Notes: generated from the letters alone by a model not told the origin. A stretch of 64,000 nt of DNA from Amphritea balenae (GCF_003858655.1 NZ_RQXV01000010.1:62001-126000), one strand, 5' to 3'. Counted from the first letter of the stretch, positions 28,238-39,051 are shown. Numbers and translations: made by a program.

Positions 28238-29680
28238 TCAGGAGGAACAGCTGATCGACAGGTTTTTACCCCACAATGGGGTGGGTTCAGAGTATATCCC
28301 GAAATCGTTTTTTTGATAGGGTCTTTGTAAGACTGAGTGTAACTCACCTAGCTTACGATAATCCCCTTGTTCAGCGGCATCAATCACCTGCTGGATCAGA
28401 TAACTACGCAAAACTATCCGGGGGTTGCTCTGTTTCATAATTGAAACTGCATCACTATCAATGCGATTAAGCAACTGATCAAACCAACACTGCATTTCCG
28501 AAGAGCGATTAAACAGACTAAAAAAGGGCTCTGTTGATTCAGTTAACGCTTGTCCTAACAAATTAAATGACAGACTGTAATCGACATTGCATTGCTCAAG
28601 TAATGCCAGATACTGCTCAATCAGGGCGGCATCACCGGCCTGAGATCCGGCCATTCCCAGCTTGGCACACATCAATTCCGTATACTTCACCGCATAGACC
28701 GGCTCAAACCGACTCAGCGCCGCCTCCAGCTCACTTTTCTCGACCAGACCACTCAGTGTCTGAGCCAGACAAACACAGTTCCACAGCGCGATTGAGGGCT
28801 GCTGATTAAAAGCATAACGACCCCGCTCATCAGAAAGATTACAGACAAAACCCGGCTGATAATCATTGAGGAACGCGAAAGGCCCGTAATCTAGGGTCAC
28901 GCCTGCTATCGACATATTGTCGGTGTTCATTACACCATGACAAAATCCGATCGCCTGCCACTGCGCAACCAGCCGTGCAGTCGACTCCACAACCGCAGTA
29001 AAAAAGGCCAGATAAGGGTGTGCAGTCGCCAGACAGTGGGGATAGTGCTGACGAATCACAATGTCAGCTAACTGCTTAACGGTTTCAGACTGACGACTGT
29101 AATAGAAGTATTCAAAGTGACCAAAGCGAATATGGCTGGGGCTGAGCCGTACCATGGTCGCGGCAAGCTCTATAGATTCCCGGTAGATCTGAGTATCACT
29201 ACCGATAATACAAAGCGCACGGGTGGTAGGAATTCCCAGCGCTGCCATCGCTTCGCTAGCCAGGTATTCTCTGATAACTGAACGCAGTGCAGCGCGGCCA
29301 TCACCATGACGGGAGTATGGTGTTTTACCACTGCCTTTAAGCTGTAATTCCCACTGCTGACCATCCGAAGCTTGCAGATCGCCCAACAGTAAAGCCCGAC
29401 CATCCCCCAGCTCAGCCGTATAGCTACCAAACTGATGGCCCGCATAGACGGTAGCAAGTGGCTGACTTCCCTGCGGCATAGAATGGCCGGAAAACAGCTC
29501 AGTTAAATTTTTGGCTTGGCACAGACAGGGATCAAGTCCGATTAATTGAGCAGCGCTGGTGCTGAAGGCGACCAGCCGTGGATCCTTTAAAGGAACAGGC
29601 TGGACTGCTGTACCAGAATCCGGCGGCAGCGCCAGGTGTCGGCACTGCAACAGTAGCCGATCAGGACCGACAAGCTGCAT
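28238..29680 (-). CDS. selO: Protein adenylyltransferase SelO (YdiU)
   Basis: A 480-residue pseudokinase-fold enzyme that AMPylates target proteins, linked in E. coli to redox stress. The inverted ATP site is visible in QLKGSGKTPYSRHGDGRAAL and the metal-binding HGVMNTDNMSIAG. The product ends ISCSS; the Cys third from the end corresponds to the selenocysteine position of eukaryotic SelO and to Cys in bacteria. The ATG lies 20 bases after the rhlB stop, so it is probably translated from the same mRNA. Confidence 0.93.
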   Translation of the reverse strand: MQLVGPDRLLLQCRHLALPPDSGTAVQPVPLKDPRLVAFSTSAAQLIGLDPCLCQAKNLTELFSGHSMPQGSQPLATVYAGHQFGSYTAELGDGRALLLGDLQASDGQQWELQLKGSGKTPYSRHGDGRAALRSVIREYLASEAMAALGIPTTRALCIIGSDTQIYRESIELAATMVRLSPSHIRFGHFEYFYYSRQSETVKQLADIVIRQHYPHCLATAHPYLAFFTAVVESTARLVAQWQAIGFCHGVMNTDNMSIAGVTLDYGPFAFLNDYQPGFVCNLSDERGRYAFNQQPSIALWNCVCLAQTLSGLVEKSELEAALSRFEPVYAVKYTELMCAKLGMAGSQAGDAALIEQYLALLEQCNVDYSLSFNLLGQALTESTEPFFSLFNRSSEMQCWFDQLLNRIDSDAVSIMKQSNPRIVLRSYLIQQVIDAAEQGDYRKLGELHSVLQRPYQKNDFGIYSEPTPLWGKNLSISCSS

Positions 29681-29700
29681 CGGCTATGCCATGCGACCGG

Positions 29701-31128
29701 TTAAACCGGCTCCAGCAGGTTAGGATCGGGATACACACATTCCATCTTCACGCCAGCAACCTCTTCGATCTCTGGTAGCAAGAATGCATCATCTTCGGTC
29801 GCAAAACTGATAGAGGTACCGGTAGAACCCGCCCGCCCCGTACGACCAATACGGTGTACATAATCGTCGGCATCTTCCGGCAGCGCATAGTTAATAACAT
29901 GGCTGACCCCTTCAACGTGAATACCCCGGCCTGCCACATCGGTAGCAACCAGAATATTAATTTTACCGCTGCGGAAATCTTCCAGGGTTTTCAGACGTTT
30001 CTGCTGGGTAATTTCACCGGACATCAGTGCTGCGGCAAGGCCATCTTTCTGAAGACGCTCGGCCAGACGGCGGGTTTCATCCCGACGATTACCAAACACA
30101 ATAACCCGCTCCAGTTGATTGATCTGCATAAAATTACGCAGTAAGCGGTATTTGTCCTGGCGGGACACCAGATAAACCAGCTGTTCCACCGAATCAGTAC
30201 TTTTCTGCTCCGGTGCAATCTCTACAACTTCAGCATCAACTGTCCATTGTTGGGCAAGGCTCATAATATCGTCGGTGAACGTAGCACTGTAAAGCAGTGT
30301 TTGCCGGTCACCTTTACGCGGAGTATGTCGGATAATGGTACGGACATCTGGAATGAACCCCATACTCAACATCCGGTCAGCTTCGTCCAGCACCAGTACT
30401 TCAACATCACCCAGATCAACATCTTTAGAGCGAACAAAATCGATCAGTCGCCCGGGGGTTGCTACTAAAATATCAACCGGACGGGCAGCCAGCTGTCTGC
30501 GCTGCTTTTCATAATCCATGCCGCCAACCAGAGCCACCACACTCAGGTCGCAATATTTACCGGTCTCTTCAGCATCCGACGCTATCTGCAAGGCCAACTC
30601 TCGCGTCGGTGCAATAATCAACGCTCTGGGTACGCCCCGGGCTGGTTTATATTCAAGTGGATAGTCCACCAGATCAGTAATAATACTGATCAGAAACGCT
30701 GCCGTTTTACCGGTACCTGTCTGGGCTTTACCAATCATGTCCTTACCTTCAAGGGACAAGCTCAGAGTAGCCGCTTGAATATCAGAACAATACCTGAAGT
30801 TAAGATCGGCTATTGCATGCATGACCACATCGGGCAGTTTGAAATCATGAAAGCGCTTTTTGCCCTCTTCCGGCACAACCGGAAAATCAGCAAGACTCCA
30901 TGGTTTAACCTGTTTTTTTGCTTCAGCCTTAACTGTTTTGTTAGCCGGAGACTTTGCTTTTGGCTTAGCCGCTTTTTTATCACGGCCAGTACTACCTGAA
31001 GCATTTGAGTTACTGCTCCGCTTCGTAGCGTTATCGTTAGCCGGCTTAGCATCCTGAGCCGGTACAGTGGTTTGATTCGTATTCGCAGACTCATTGCCTG
31101 CCGAACGATTAAATAATTTTTTTAACAA
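29701..31128 (-). CDS. rhlB: DEAD-box RNA helicase RhlB
   Basis: ATP-dependent RNA helicase of the RhlB group, a degradosome component in enterics. The 475-residue protein has a Lys/Ala/Ser-rich flexible N-terminus (about 1-75), then the DEAD core: Q-motif [12 protein letters not shown], Walker [21 protein letters not shown], and [10 protein letters not shown]. The N-terminal extension is longer than in E. coli. A large hairpin lies just upstream, after dinG. Confidence 0.88.
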   Translation of the reverse strand: MLKKLFNRSAGNESANTNQTTVPAQDAKPANDNATKRSSNSNASGSTGRDKKAAKPKAKSPANKTVKAEAKKQVKPWSLADFPVVPEEGKKRFHDFKLPDVVMHAIADLNFRYCSDIQAATLSLSLEGKDMIGKAQTGTGKTAAFLISIITDLVDYPLEYKPARGVPRALIIAPTRELALQIASDAEETGKYCDLSVVALVGGMDYEKQRRQLAARPVDILVATPGRLIDFVRSKDVDLGDVEVLVLDEADRMLSMGFIPDVRTIIRHTPRKGDRQTLLYSATFTDDIMSLAQQWTVDAEVVEIAPEQKSTDSVEQLVYLVSRQDKYRLLRNFMQINQLERVIVFGNRRDETRRLAERLQKDGLAAALMSGEITQQKRLKTLEDFRSGKINILVATDVAGRGIHVEGVSHVINYALPEDADDYVHRIGRTGRAGSTGTSISFATEDDAFLLPEIEEVAGVKMECVYPDPNLLEPV

Positions 31129-31160
31129 AACGTTACCTTATTCGCAGCGCGAACGGTTAG

Positions 31161-31201
31161 GGAACCTGCGAAGATCCGTTTCGGACTTGTTCGCAAGTTC
31201 C
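31161..31201. repeat. Large hairpin between dinG and rhlB
   Basis: GGAACCTGCGAA (31161-31172) and TTCGCAAGTTCC (31190-31201) pair at 11 of 12 positions plus a G-T, and inside them TCCG and CGGA pair again. It abuts the dinG stop and has no T-tract. Confidence 0.6.
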
Positions 31202-33322
31202 TTAGCTAATATTCCTTCGGAACGGTGGTAATGAATCCAATAACTGACGTCCATAGCGTCGGGTTACTACCCGTCGATCCAACAATACGATACGCCCCCT
31301 ATCCTGCTCAGTTCGCAGCAGCCGTCCTGCGGCCTGGGTAAGACGTACCGATGCCATCGGCACCGACCACTCCATAAATGGGTTACCCCCATGCTGTTCA
31401 ATCCACTCAGCCATGGTGGCATCAACCGGATCATCCGGCACACTAAAAGGTATTTTAGTGATAATTACTTCTGTGAGGTAATCACCGGGGAGATCAACTC
31501 CCTCGGTAAAGGAAGCAAGACCGAAAATAATACTCCCCTCGCCCTCATCTATGCGCTTTTTGTGGCGTTTCAGAATTTCATTTTTACTGAAATCACCTTG
31601 AGAAAGCACCCTATTGTTGAGCTTTTCGTCCAGACTGGCAAGCACTGATCGCATCTGTCGCCAGGAACTGAACAAAACCAGCGTACCGGAAGCGATATTA
31701 AGCTCTGAATTCAGGTAGTCGACCACCGCCTGAGTATGCAATTCAACATCATTTGCCTCTACTTTCATTGGTGGAATATACAGCTCAGCAGCGTTGTAAT
31801 GATCGAAAGGACTGGCCAGTGTGAAACAAGGGGTTTCTGCCGGCAGGCCTAAGTCATCAAGCAACCGGTCAAACCGCCCAAGTGCGGTCAGTGTGGCTGA
31901 TGTCACTACAGCGGCATAGCAATGCTGCCAAAGGTTCATCCTTAACATCTCTGCAGCTGAAACCGGCGCTGTGCGACACTCAAAGTCATAACCCTGAGCG
32001 GTTTCAACCAATGAAATCCATCGTGCTGTAGGGGTACCATTTTCTGCATCAGGATGCCCCATTGAACGTCCTAATCCGGTAATACCCTGCATTCTCGCTA
32101 CCATCATGCCGACACGGGGAAACCAGAGCTCTGCTGGCTGCTTATCAATGCCACCCTCACCATCGAGGGACTCTTTTAACAGATCAAGAATCATCTCCAG
32201 CTTAGTCGCCATACGCGCGGCCAGATGTTCTACCTGAAGACCAAACTGTTTGACTTCATCGGGAACCACGCCACCCGGATAGCGATAACGTTCCTTCGGC
32301 CGTTTGAAGGAATCATCCATCAGCACAGGGCGTAATAGTTCAGCCCAGTTATTCACCACCACCTGAAGATCTTCGCCCGGTTTTTGTAACTGTTTCACAT
32401 AATCACTTAACAGCTGCGGCGTACCGGTTTGTTCCAGCATTTTTGTCAGCTGCTTAGCCGTACTGTTTAGCCATCGCTCGGTTGATTTAAGACGCAGATT
32501 AAAAGAAAAGTGATTGCTGGCCTTATCAGCCAGATGGTGGCCCTCATCAAAGATATAAATAGTTTCAGCAGGATCAGGCAAAATAGCACCGCCACCTAAG
32601 GCAAGATCGGACAGAACAATATCGTGATTAGCGATCACACATTCCACCTGATCAAGGTCTTTGCGCGCTTTAAAGAAACTACAAGCACCAAAGTTGCTAC
32701 AACGACGATTAGTACACTGGTGGTGATCACTGGTTAAGGGCTGCCAGTCCTGATCATCAATATCCTGGGTCAGATTATCCCGGTCACCATCCCAGCGGCC
32801 TGAAGCAAACTCATTAAGTAAGCTTTTATAAAACTCCAGCGTTTCAGTATCCAGCCGCAGTGACGCCTCATCTTCGTAAAGCGCCTGCTGACCAGTCGCA
32901 CCGTGGGCATCAAGATGCTGCTCTGCCTTACTGATACAAAAATAGCGGCCACGGCCTTTAGCCAGACCAAAGGTTACCGATAGCGATGCGTGTTCCGCCA
33001 CCTCAGGAAGGTCTTTGTTGAGCAGCTGTTCCTGCAGAGCAACTGTCGCCGTCGACAACACCACCTTTTTACCCTGGGCTTTTGCTATAGGCAGAACGGC
33101 CAACAGATAGCCGATGGTTTTGCCCGTACCGGTACCCGCTTCTATAACACTGACGTGCTTCTCGCCCAGCCGATGAGATTTGTCATCCTGCAGGATTCCA
33201 CCAAGCACTTTAGCGATCTCGGCAATCATCTGTTTCTGCCCTAAACGGGGCTTTAACTTCCGACTTTCAAGGAACTGACTATAACTCCCCTGAATCTCTT
33301 TTTTAATCTCATCCGATAACAT
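31202..33322 (-). CDS. dinG: ATP-dependent DNA helicase DinG
   Basis: Superfamily 2, XPD-like 5'-3' helicase induced by DNA damage. The 706 residues include Walker A EAGTGTGKT (near 62-70), four Cys that would hold the 4Fe-4S cluster (one in RYFCIS, three in HQCTNRRCSNFGACSFF), the DEAH-type FDEGHH, and late helicase motifs ending LTQAAGRLLRTEQDRG. It diverges from lexA, with LexA-type boxes between, so SOS control is expected. Confidence 0.94.
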   Translation of the reverse strand: MLSDEIKKEIQGSYSQFLESRKLKPRLGQKQMIAEIAKVLGGILQDDKSHRLGEKHVSVIEAGTGTGKTIGYLLAVLPIAKAQGKKVVLSTATVALQEQLLNKDLPEVAEHASLSVTFGLAKGRGRYFCISKAEQHLDAHGATGQQALYEDEASLRLDTETLEFYKSLLNEFASGRWDGDRDNLTQDIDDQDWQPLTSDHHQCTNRRCSNFGACSFFKARKDLDQVECVIANHDIVLSDLALGGGAILPDPAETIYIFDEGHHLADKASNHFSFNLRLKSTERWLNSTAKQLTKMLEQTGTPQLLSDYVKQLQKPGEDLQVVVNNWAELLRPVLMDDSFKRPKERYRYPGGVVPDEVKQFGLQVEHLAARMATKLEMILDLLKESLDGEGGIDKQPAELWFPRVGMMVARMQGITGLGRSMGHPDAENGTPTARWISLVETAQGYDFECRTAPVSAAEMLRMNLWQHCYAAVVTSATLTALGRFDRLLDDLGLPAETPCFTLASPFDHYNAAELYIPPMKVEANDVELHTQAVVDYLNSELNIASGTLVLFSSWRQMRSVLASLDEKLNNRVLSQGDFSKNEILKRHKKRIDEGEGSIIFGLASFTEGVDLPGDYLTEVIITKIPFSVPDDPVDATMAEWIEQHGGNPFMEWSVPMASVRLTQAAGRLLRTEQDRGRIVLLDRRVVTRRYGRQLLDSLPPFRRNIS

Positions 33323-33367
33323 TGATAGCTCTGCATCTCTTATGGCCCGGCTATTCTAGCAATAATA

Positions 33368-33383
33368 CTGGATATATAAACAT
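33368..33383 (-). promoter_or_regulatory. Weak LexA-box-like site on the dinG side
   Basis: CTGGATATATAAACAT matches CTGT-N8-ACAG with two changes and sits 46 bases from the dinG start. A candidate third operator. Confidence 0.3.
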
Positions 33384-33407
33384 AAAAATGTTTACAAACC
33401 TGAATTA

Positions 33408-33423
33408 CTGTATATAGTTACAG
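33408..33423. promoter_or_regulatory. LexA (SOS) box 1
   Basis: CTGTATATAGTTACAG is an exact CTGT-N8-ACAG SOS box, 28 bases before the lexA start in the lexA/dinG divergent region. Confidence 0.92.
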
Positions 33424-33426
33424 GTA

Positions 33427-33442
33427 CTGGATATAAACACAG
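33427..33442. promoter_or_regulatory. LexA (SOS) box 2
   Basis: CTGGATATAAACACAG differs from the consensus at one base and lies 19 bases from box 1, like the tandem boxes of E. coli lexA. Confidence 0.8.
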
Positions 33443-33450
33443 AGTACATC

Positions 33451-34053
33451 ATGAAACTGACACAACGCCAAACAGATGTTCTGGATTGCATAAAAAAATG
33501 CATCACCTCCACCGGTTATCCGCCAACCCGCGCTGATATTGCCCGAGAGTTGGGTTTTAAATCAGCTAATGCTGCCGAAGAACACCTCAAAGCCCTGGCC
33601 CGTAAAGGGGCCATTGAGATGATTCCCGGCACTTCAAGGGGTATACGTATTCCCGGCTTCGACGAAGAACAGGGCTTGCCTATTGTTGGTCAGGTGGCTG
33701 CAGGTGAACCGATCCTGGCAGACGAGAATGTTGAGGACAGGATCACCATAGCCTCAGACTTTTTTAATCCACCTGCCGATTATCTGTTACGGGTACGTGG
33801 CTCCAGTATGAAAGATATAGGCATTATGGATGGCGATTTACTGGCTGTACATCAATGCCAAACCGCCAAGGATGGTGAGATTGTCGTTGCGCGTATAGAC
33901 AATGATGTCACCGTTAAGCGCTTTAAACGTGAAGGTAATATTGTTTACCTGATCGCAGAAAACGAAGAGTTCGAGCCGATCATAGTCGACCTGAAGGAAC
34001 AGGAACTCTCAATTGAAGGCCTCAGTGTCGGGGTTATCAGAAGAGGACAGTAA
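33451..34053 (+). CDS. lexA: SOS repressor LexA
   Basis: A 200-residue SOS repressor. The N-terminal winged helix (1-65) includes [20 protein letters not shown]. The self-cleavage site is Ala84-Gly85 in VAAGEP, and the Ser119/Lys156 dyad lies in RGSSMKD and VTVKRF, matching E. coli numbering exactly. Its own promoter carries two LexA boxes, giving autoregulation. sulA follows after two bases. Confidence 0.98.
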   Translation: MKLTQRQTDVLDCIKKCITSTGYPPTRADIARELGFKSANAAEEHLKALARKGAIEMIPGTSRGIRIPGFDEEQGLPIVGQVAAGEPILADENVEDRITIASDFFNPPADYLLRVRGSSMKDIGIMDGDLLAVHQCQTAKDGEIVVARIDNDVTVKRFKREGNIVYLIAENEEFEPIIVDLKEQELSIEGLSVGVIRRGQ

Positions 34054-34055
34054 TC

Positions 34056-34514
34056 ATGTTGCAAGCAGCAAACAGATATAATCATTCAGAACCAACGCTA
34101 CCCGGCCTGATTCGCCCTGTTGCACCGCCCCAGTCTGATCCAGCCGGATTAGCAGGGAAAGTAACAGAAATAGTTCTGCAAAGTAGCAACTTTGAACAGA
34201 TGACTATGCTACTGCCACTGCTTGCACAACTAAGTAAAGATGACCGCTGGTTCGCATGGATAGCCCCGCCGGCAACTCTGCCAAAGGACCTGCTCGAGGC
34301 TGCCGGCATTGACCTGAACAAAATTATGCTATTGCAGCCAGATCAGAGCCACTCGACCTATCAGCTAGCCTGCCAGGCGCTAACAGCAGGCACTTGCCAT
34401 GCGGTTATCAGTTGGCCGGGCAGCCTGACAAATGAGCAACTACACGGACTGGAAGCCGCTGCCAGCAACGGACAAAGTCATGGCATTGTAATTCGTGACC
34501 GACAACTTTCCTAA
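34056..34514 (+). CDS. sulA: Cell division inhibitor SulA
   Basis: A 152-residue SulA-family protein, which blocks FtsZ polymerisation during the SOS response. The recognisable part is about 35-150, with LPLLAQLSKDDRWFAWIAPP and a C-terminal GIVIRDRQLS. It begins two bases after lexA behind GAGGA, so both are made from one LexA-controlled transcript, as in Pseudomonas. Similarity to E. coli SulA is modest, but the position supports it. Confidence 0.88.
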   Translation: MLQAANRYNHSEPTLPGLIRPVAPPQSDPAGLAGKVTEIVLQSSNFEQMTMLLPLLAQLSKDDRWFAWIAPPATLPKDLLEAAGIDLNKIMLLQPDQSHSTYQLACQALTAGTCHAVISWPGSLTNEQLHGLEAAASNGQSHGIVIRDRQLS

Positions 34515-34563
34515 GCTTCATAATCAGGACCTCGCAATCACAACACCTGGCAACCCTCTGTAA

Positions 34564-34600
34564 ATAAAAAAACAGCGCTTAATGCGCTGTTTTTTTATTT
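34564..34600. terminator. Bidirectional terminator after lexA-sulA
   Basis: AAACAGCGC-ttaat-GCGCTGTTT flanked by A and T runs; serves both sulA and the convergent gene at 34617. Confidence 0.92.
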
Positions 34601-34616
34601 AAGTATCCGATATTAA

Positions 34617-34877
34617 CTAATGAATAGTTCGCGGCGCTTCTTCAGCAGGCTCTTCATTTGTTTCTATCTCAGATGCTGCTTTAACATTGAGATCAGAGAT
34701 CATATGAATACCCGCTGTCAGCATTACTTTAGCTATATCGATACAGTCACCGTCCATTTGCTCGCGAACATCATCAGAAAAACTGATTTTCATGATCGGT
34801 TCATCATCGGAGTCGGCCCTGCGCAGCGCTATCTGCCCGTCATCTAACTCAATAATTTCCAGAAACATATCAGACAT
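34617..34877 (-). CDS. Conserved small hypothetical protein (PA3009-like position)
   Basis: An 86-residue acidic protein (MSDMFLEIIELDDGQIALRR) with no motif I recognise. It holds the place of a conserved hypothetical gene between sulA and topA in pseudomonads. It is the last of a topA-DUF6586-this gene string on the minus strand, 36 bases after its neighbour. Function unknown. Confidence 0.72.
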   Translation of the reverse strand: MSDMFLEIIELDDGQIALRRADSDDEPIMKISFSDDVREQMDGDCIDIAKVMLTAGIHMISDLNVKAASEIETNEEPAEEAPRTIH

Positions 34878-34913
34878 AACATTCTCGGCTTTAATATTTT
34901 ACAAGTCTTACTG

Positions 34914-35438
34914 CTACCATTCCTGCATACCGGCTCTCAGCCGCTCAACAAGCAACTTAAACTCAGCAAACCAGTCCTGATACTCACGCACAATATCGGC
35001 ATCTTCTGAGTGATCAGGGTTTATCTGCATTACATGAATTTCAGAAACACTTTCTGCCTGAGCCGCAGACTGCTGATGATCTTCCGCTCTCCAGCAAGCC
35101 TTATATGCAGCTAACAGATGATGTAGCCAGCTTTGCGGGTTGTTATGCAGCAACTGAAGCTCTGACACCTCTGGCGCTTCCAACCCCTGACTCTCCATCT
35201 GCGCAACCAGCTGACTTAGCTTTGAAATTTTATCTGCTTCAAAACTGTATTGCTCTGCGATCTCACGTAACAACGAACTATATGCTGATACCATATGGAA
35301 CAGCACCGATTCATTGTAGGACTCAATAAGAGCGTGCTTACTCCATCCGGTTGAGTCTTGAGCATCTTTCAACGCATCCAGGTGAATCCGTGTAAAGTTT
35401 AGCTTCTGATTAGTTCTGGTCAGATACACGCCACTCAT
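34914..35438 (-). CDS. DUF6586-like hypothetical protein
   Basis: A 174-residue helical, cytoplasmic protein (YLTRTNQKLNFTRIHLDALK at the start; WFAEFKLLVERLRAGMQEW at the end). By sequence character and position next to topA it corresponds to the Pseudomonas PA3010 family (DUF6586). It starts 16 bases after topA, so it is probably co-transcribed with it. No known activity. Confidence 0.72.
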   Translation of the reverse strand: MSGVYLTRTNQKLNFTRIHLDALKDAQDSTGWSKHALIESYNESVLFHMVSAYSSLLREIAEQYSFEADKISKLSQLVAQMESQGLEAPEVSELQLLHNNPQSWLHHLLAAYKACWRAEDHQQSAAQAESVSEIHVMQINPDHSEDADIVREYQDWFAEFKLLVERLRAGMQEW

Positions 35439-35454
35439 TCAGGCTCTCCGTCAG

Positions 35455-38121
35455 TTATTTCTTCTTAGCGGGCTTTTTTGCTTTAGCTTTAGCCTTCGCA
35501 CTTTCAGCCACCCAGCTACCACCCTGATAGAATGCCCGCCATCCGGTCGCTTTGCCATCAACTTCTGTCATTACATACTGTTCTTTGGTCTTACGACTGT
35601 AACGCACAATCGTCGGATTACCGTCATCATCTTTCACCGGCGCACTAAACAGAAAGCTGTACTTCGGATCTATCTCTTTCTGATGCGGTAATAGCTCAGC
35701 GACTTTGGGTGCGCGGGTTTCACGCTTACGCGGGAACTGACTCGCAGCAAGAAAGAGTCCGGATGCCCCATCCCGAAGGATATAAGTATCTTCAACTTTT
35801 TCACATTCCAGTTCAGGCATAGGCACCGGATCCATCTTCGGCGGCGCTGCCTCACCACTTTTCAGAAGCTTACGGGTGTTCTTACACTCATCCGCAGTAC
35901 AACCAAAGAACTTACCAAAGCGGCCCGTTTTAAGCTGCATTTGAGCGCCGCATTTATCACAGTCGATTACCGGACCGTCATAACCTTTGATTTTGAACGT
36001 ACCCTGTTCAACTTCAAAACCTGAACAGTCAGGGTTATTGCCGCAGATATGTAGTTTACGCTGTTCATCAATAAGGTAACTGTCCATCGCTGTGTCACAA
36101 ATTTTGCAGCGATGCTTATTGCGAAGAATCCGTGATTCCTCTTCCTCATCACCATCAACACTCACAACTTCATCACCATGAACAAGGTTCATTGTGCTCT
36201 TGCAGCGCTCTTTTGGGGGTAAGGCATAACCGGAACAACCCAGGAATACGCCGGTTGTACCCGTACGAATCATCATCTCCCGGCCACAACTAGGGCAAGG
36301 AATATCCGTTGCCGTCGGTGCATTCAGTCGCATACCCGTTTCTGGATGCTGAGCCAGCTCAAGACGATTGATAAAACCGCCATAGAACTGATTCAAAAGC
36401 TCTTTCCACTCGGCACTACCCGTCGCAATATCATCAAGCGACTCTTCCATTCGCGCAGTAAAGCCAAAATCCATCAGGTCAGTAAAGTTTTCAACCAGAC
36501 GCTCCGTCACAATATCGCCCATCTTCTGAGCATAAAAACGTCGATTCTGAACTTCAACATAACCCCGATCCTGAATGGTCGAGATAATCGAAGCATAGGT
36601 AGATGGTCGACCGATACCCCGTTTTTCAAGTTCTCGTACCAGGCTTGCCTCCGTAAAACGCGGCGCAGGCTTAGTAAAATGTTGCTTGGGATCAAACTGA
36701 TCAAGTGTTAGCAGATCACCGGATTTAACTTCTGGCAAAATAACATCATCATTTTTGCCCTGGGCAGCCATCACTTTGGTGTAACCATCAAAGCGTAAAA
36801 TGCGACCCTTGGTGCGCAACTCAAATTCACCGGCATTTACAGTAATCCGGCTACTGGTATACAGAGCTGGCATCATCTGACAGGCAAGGAACTGACGGCG
36901 AATAAGCTCGTACAGTCGCTCAGCATCACGCTCCATACCTTTTAACGAAGTCGCCTCAATAGTCACATCAGAAGGACGAATCGCCTCGTGAGCCTCCTGC
37001 GCGCCCTCTTTACTGCTATATAGATTGGCATTCTCAGGGAGATACTTAGAACCGAAGTTTTCCTGAATATAATCTCTACATGCTGCTACAGCCTCGCCAC
37101 TCAAGTTGGTCGAGTCGGTTCGCATGTAAGTAATATAACCCGCTTCATAAAGGCGCTGAGCCAGCATCATGGTCTTCTTTACGCCGAAACTAAGCCGGGT
37201 ACTTGCGGCCTGCTGCAGTGTCGAAGTAATAAACGGAGCCGAAGGCTTACTGCTGGTCGGCCGGTCCTGACGACTGGCAACTTTCAATTCCAGCTTAGCT
37301 AACTGATCCAGGTGCGACTTTACTTCCGCCTCACTCACCGGACGAAATGCTTCTCCCTGGTATTTTTCTACCTGAAAACGAATCGCCTTATTATCAGGCG
37401 TTTGGGTGTCAGCATGAATTTCCCAGAACTCTTCCGGAATAAAACTACGGATCTCTTTTTCCCGTTCCACCAGCAGACGCACAGCAACCGACTGAACCCG
37501 GCCGGCAGACAAACCACGGGCAACTTTCTCCCACAACAGGGGCGAAACCATATAGCCAACAATACGGTCCAGAAAACGTCTGGCCTGCTGAGCATTAACC
37601 CGGTTCAGATCCAGATCACTAGGCTGCTCAAATGCTTCCTGTATCGCCTTTTTGGTGATCTCATTAAAGACTACCCGACGATATCGGTCATCATCACCAC
37701 CGATCGCTTCACGCAGATGCCAGGCAATCGCCTCCCCCTCTCTATCCAAATCGGTCGCGAGATAGATAGTGTCGGCGTCTTTGGCTAATCGTCTGAGTTC
37801 ATCAACGACCTTTTCTTTGCCCGGCAGAATTTCATACTGCGCTTCCCAGTCCTTCTCAGGGTTAACACCCATTCGAGCGATCAACTGAGTTTTAGCCTTC
37901 TTCGCTTTATGCTTAACCTTAGCTTCAGGCGACATTTTCCGTGTCAGAGCTGCCTGACGGGCACGCTCTTTAGGATCAGATTTAGCTGCGCTGCCAGAGC
38001 CGCTGGTAGGCAAGTCACGAATGTGACCCACACTTGATTTAACCACAAACTGACTACCAAGATACTTATTTATGGTCTTCGCTTTAGCAGGTGACTCTAC
38101 AATAACAAGGGATTTACCCAT
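35455..38121 (-). CDS. topA: DNA topoisomerase I
   Basis: Type IA topoisomerase that relaxes negative supercoils. The 888-residue protein starts with the Toprim domain ([30 protein letters not shown]), followed by the active-site Tyr near 330 in [14 protein letters not shown]. Three C-terminal Cys4 zinc ribbons begin CPSC, CKIC and CDKC, and a Lys/Ala-rich tail ends the protein. The start at 38121 ([15 protein letters not shown]) is where homology begins; the frame is open 22 more codons. The order lexA-sulA-hypotheticals-topA matches Pseudomonas. Confidence 0.97.
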   Translation of the reverse strand: MGKSLVIVESPAKAKTINKYLGSQFVVKSSVGHIRDLPTSGSGSAAKSDPKERARQAALTRKMSPEAKVKHKAKKAKTQLIARMGVNPEKDWEAQYEILPGKEKVVDELRRLAKDADTIYLATDLDREGEAIAWHLREAIGGDDDRYRRVVFNEITKKAIQEAFEQPSDLDLNRVNAQQARRFLDRIVGYMVSPLLWEKVARGLSAGRVQSVAVRLLVEREKEIRSFIPEEFWEIHADTQTPDNKAIRFQVEKYQGEAFRPVSEAEVKSHLDQLAKLELKVASRQDRPTSSKPSAPFITSTLQQAASTRLSFGVKKTMMLAQRLYEAGYITYMRTDSTNLSGEAVAACRDYIQENFGSKYLPENANLYSSKEGAQEAHEAIRPSDVTIEATSLKGMERDAERLYELIRRQFLACQMMPALYTSSRITVNAGEFELRTKGRILRFDGYTKVMAAQGKNDDVILPEVKSGDLLTLDQFDPKQHFTKPAPRFTEASLVRELEKRGIGRPSTYASIISTIQDRGYVEVQNRRFYAQKMGDIVTERLVENFTDLMDFGFTARMEESLDDIATGSAEWKELLNQFYGGFINRLELAQHPETGMRLNAPTATDIPCPSCGREMMIRTGTTGVFLGCSGYALPPKERCKSTMNLVHGDEVVSVDGDEEEESRILRNKHRCKICDTAMDSYLIDEQRKLHICGNNPDCSGFEVEQGTFKIKGYDGPVIDCDKCGAQMQLKTGRFGKFFGCTADECKNTRKLLKSGEAAPPKMDPVPMPELECEKVEDTYILRDGASGLFLAASQFPRKRETRAPKVAELLPHQKEIDPKYSFLFSAPVKDDDGNPTIVRYSRKTKEQYVMTEVDGKATGWRAFYQGGSWVAESAKAKAKAKKPAKKK

Positions 38122-38322
38122 ATTTACACAATCCTTCGGAACAGATGTAGCAATACAAACAGCGTGCATATATAAGGTCTGTAACATGCAGGGTCAAGCT
38201 TAAGATAGAAAACACACTGTTTTTTTAAGAAAAATGGCTAATAAAGGTATATTTCTGGTAGCGTAAATACAGTAAGCTGCCATCCATTATCACTCTCTTA
38301 TTAATTACAACTACCTGAGATT

Positions 38323-39051
38323 ATGCTGCAAGACAACCTGATTCTTATTTTTTCTTTACTCGCAATAGGTCTGATCGCCCTGTTGGTGAATTACTTTATT
38401 TCCTCAAGGGAACAAAGACATGAGTACCGAACTAAGCGTTTGAAGGAGCTGCGTAAGAAGTCAGATGAAGCGCTGGTGACCTTAACTATCCTGAAAGAAG
38501 CCAACTGTCGTAATGAAATTTCTGACACGCTCAGTAGCTACATTGTTTCCATGATTGAAGAGATCACTTCATTAGCACCTGGCTCCGACTTATTAGCTGA
38601 TATCAGTGCCCAAAAAGAGACAGTTGACCGGGCAGCGCCCATGCCGGGCGGTTTTACTAACGACAGAGCCCTGAAAAAAGCTCAGATACACATTCAACAT
38701 GCAGAAAAATTACTGGTTGAGATGACCCGACTGGGTAAGTTGAGTGTAATAAAAGCGAAACAGTACCAACAAGACCTGTACTGGTTACACGTTTGTGTAT
38801 TTGCCGATGCTCATATCGAGCAGGGCAATCACTATCTTAGCCGTGACGAAAAGCTGATAGCGATGTCACATTACAAGCATGCTAAGGCGATTATTGCCCG
38901 AACCAACGTACCCCAGAAGAAAAAACAGGACTATATAGACAAAATAAGAGCACTACTTAACAAAGCCCGCCCAAGCAGCGCAATGGCGGCAGGCAATCTG
39001 GCCGCCTCACTGTCGCAACTGGAGGAAAAGAGTAGTAAGGAAGAACAGTAG
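38323..39051 (+). CDS. Membrane-anchored coiled-coil protein of unknown function
   Basis: A 242-residue protein with one N-terminal membrane helix (about 7-26) followed by a basic stretch (REQRHEYRTKRLKELRKK). The cytoplasmic helical region has TPR-like periodicity (ADAHIEQGNHYLSRDEKLIA). I do not recognise a family. It diverges from topA and is followed by convergent genes, so it is probably monocistronic. Inference: a membrane-tethered scaffold. Confidence 0.7.
   Translation: MLQDNLILIFSLLAIGLIALLVNYFISSREQRHEYRTKRLKELRKKSDEALVTLTILKEANCRNEISDTLSSYIVSMIEEITSLAPGSDLLADISAQKETVDRAAPMPGGFTNDRALKKAQIHIQHAEKLLVEMTRLGKLSVIKAKQYQQDLYWLHVCVFADAHIEQGNHYLSRDEKLIAMSHYKHAKAIIARTNVPQKKKQDYIDKIRALLNKARPSSAMAAGNLAASLSQLEEKSSKEEQ

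Noticed and set aside
28238-28260. Possible selenocysteine (UGA) read-through at the end of selO
   Set aside because: The sequence ends Cys-Ser-Ser then stop, with Cys codon TGC; no in-frame UGA precedes and no SECIS-like element is evident.
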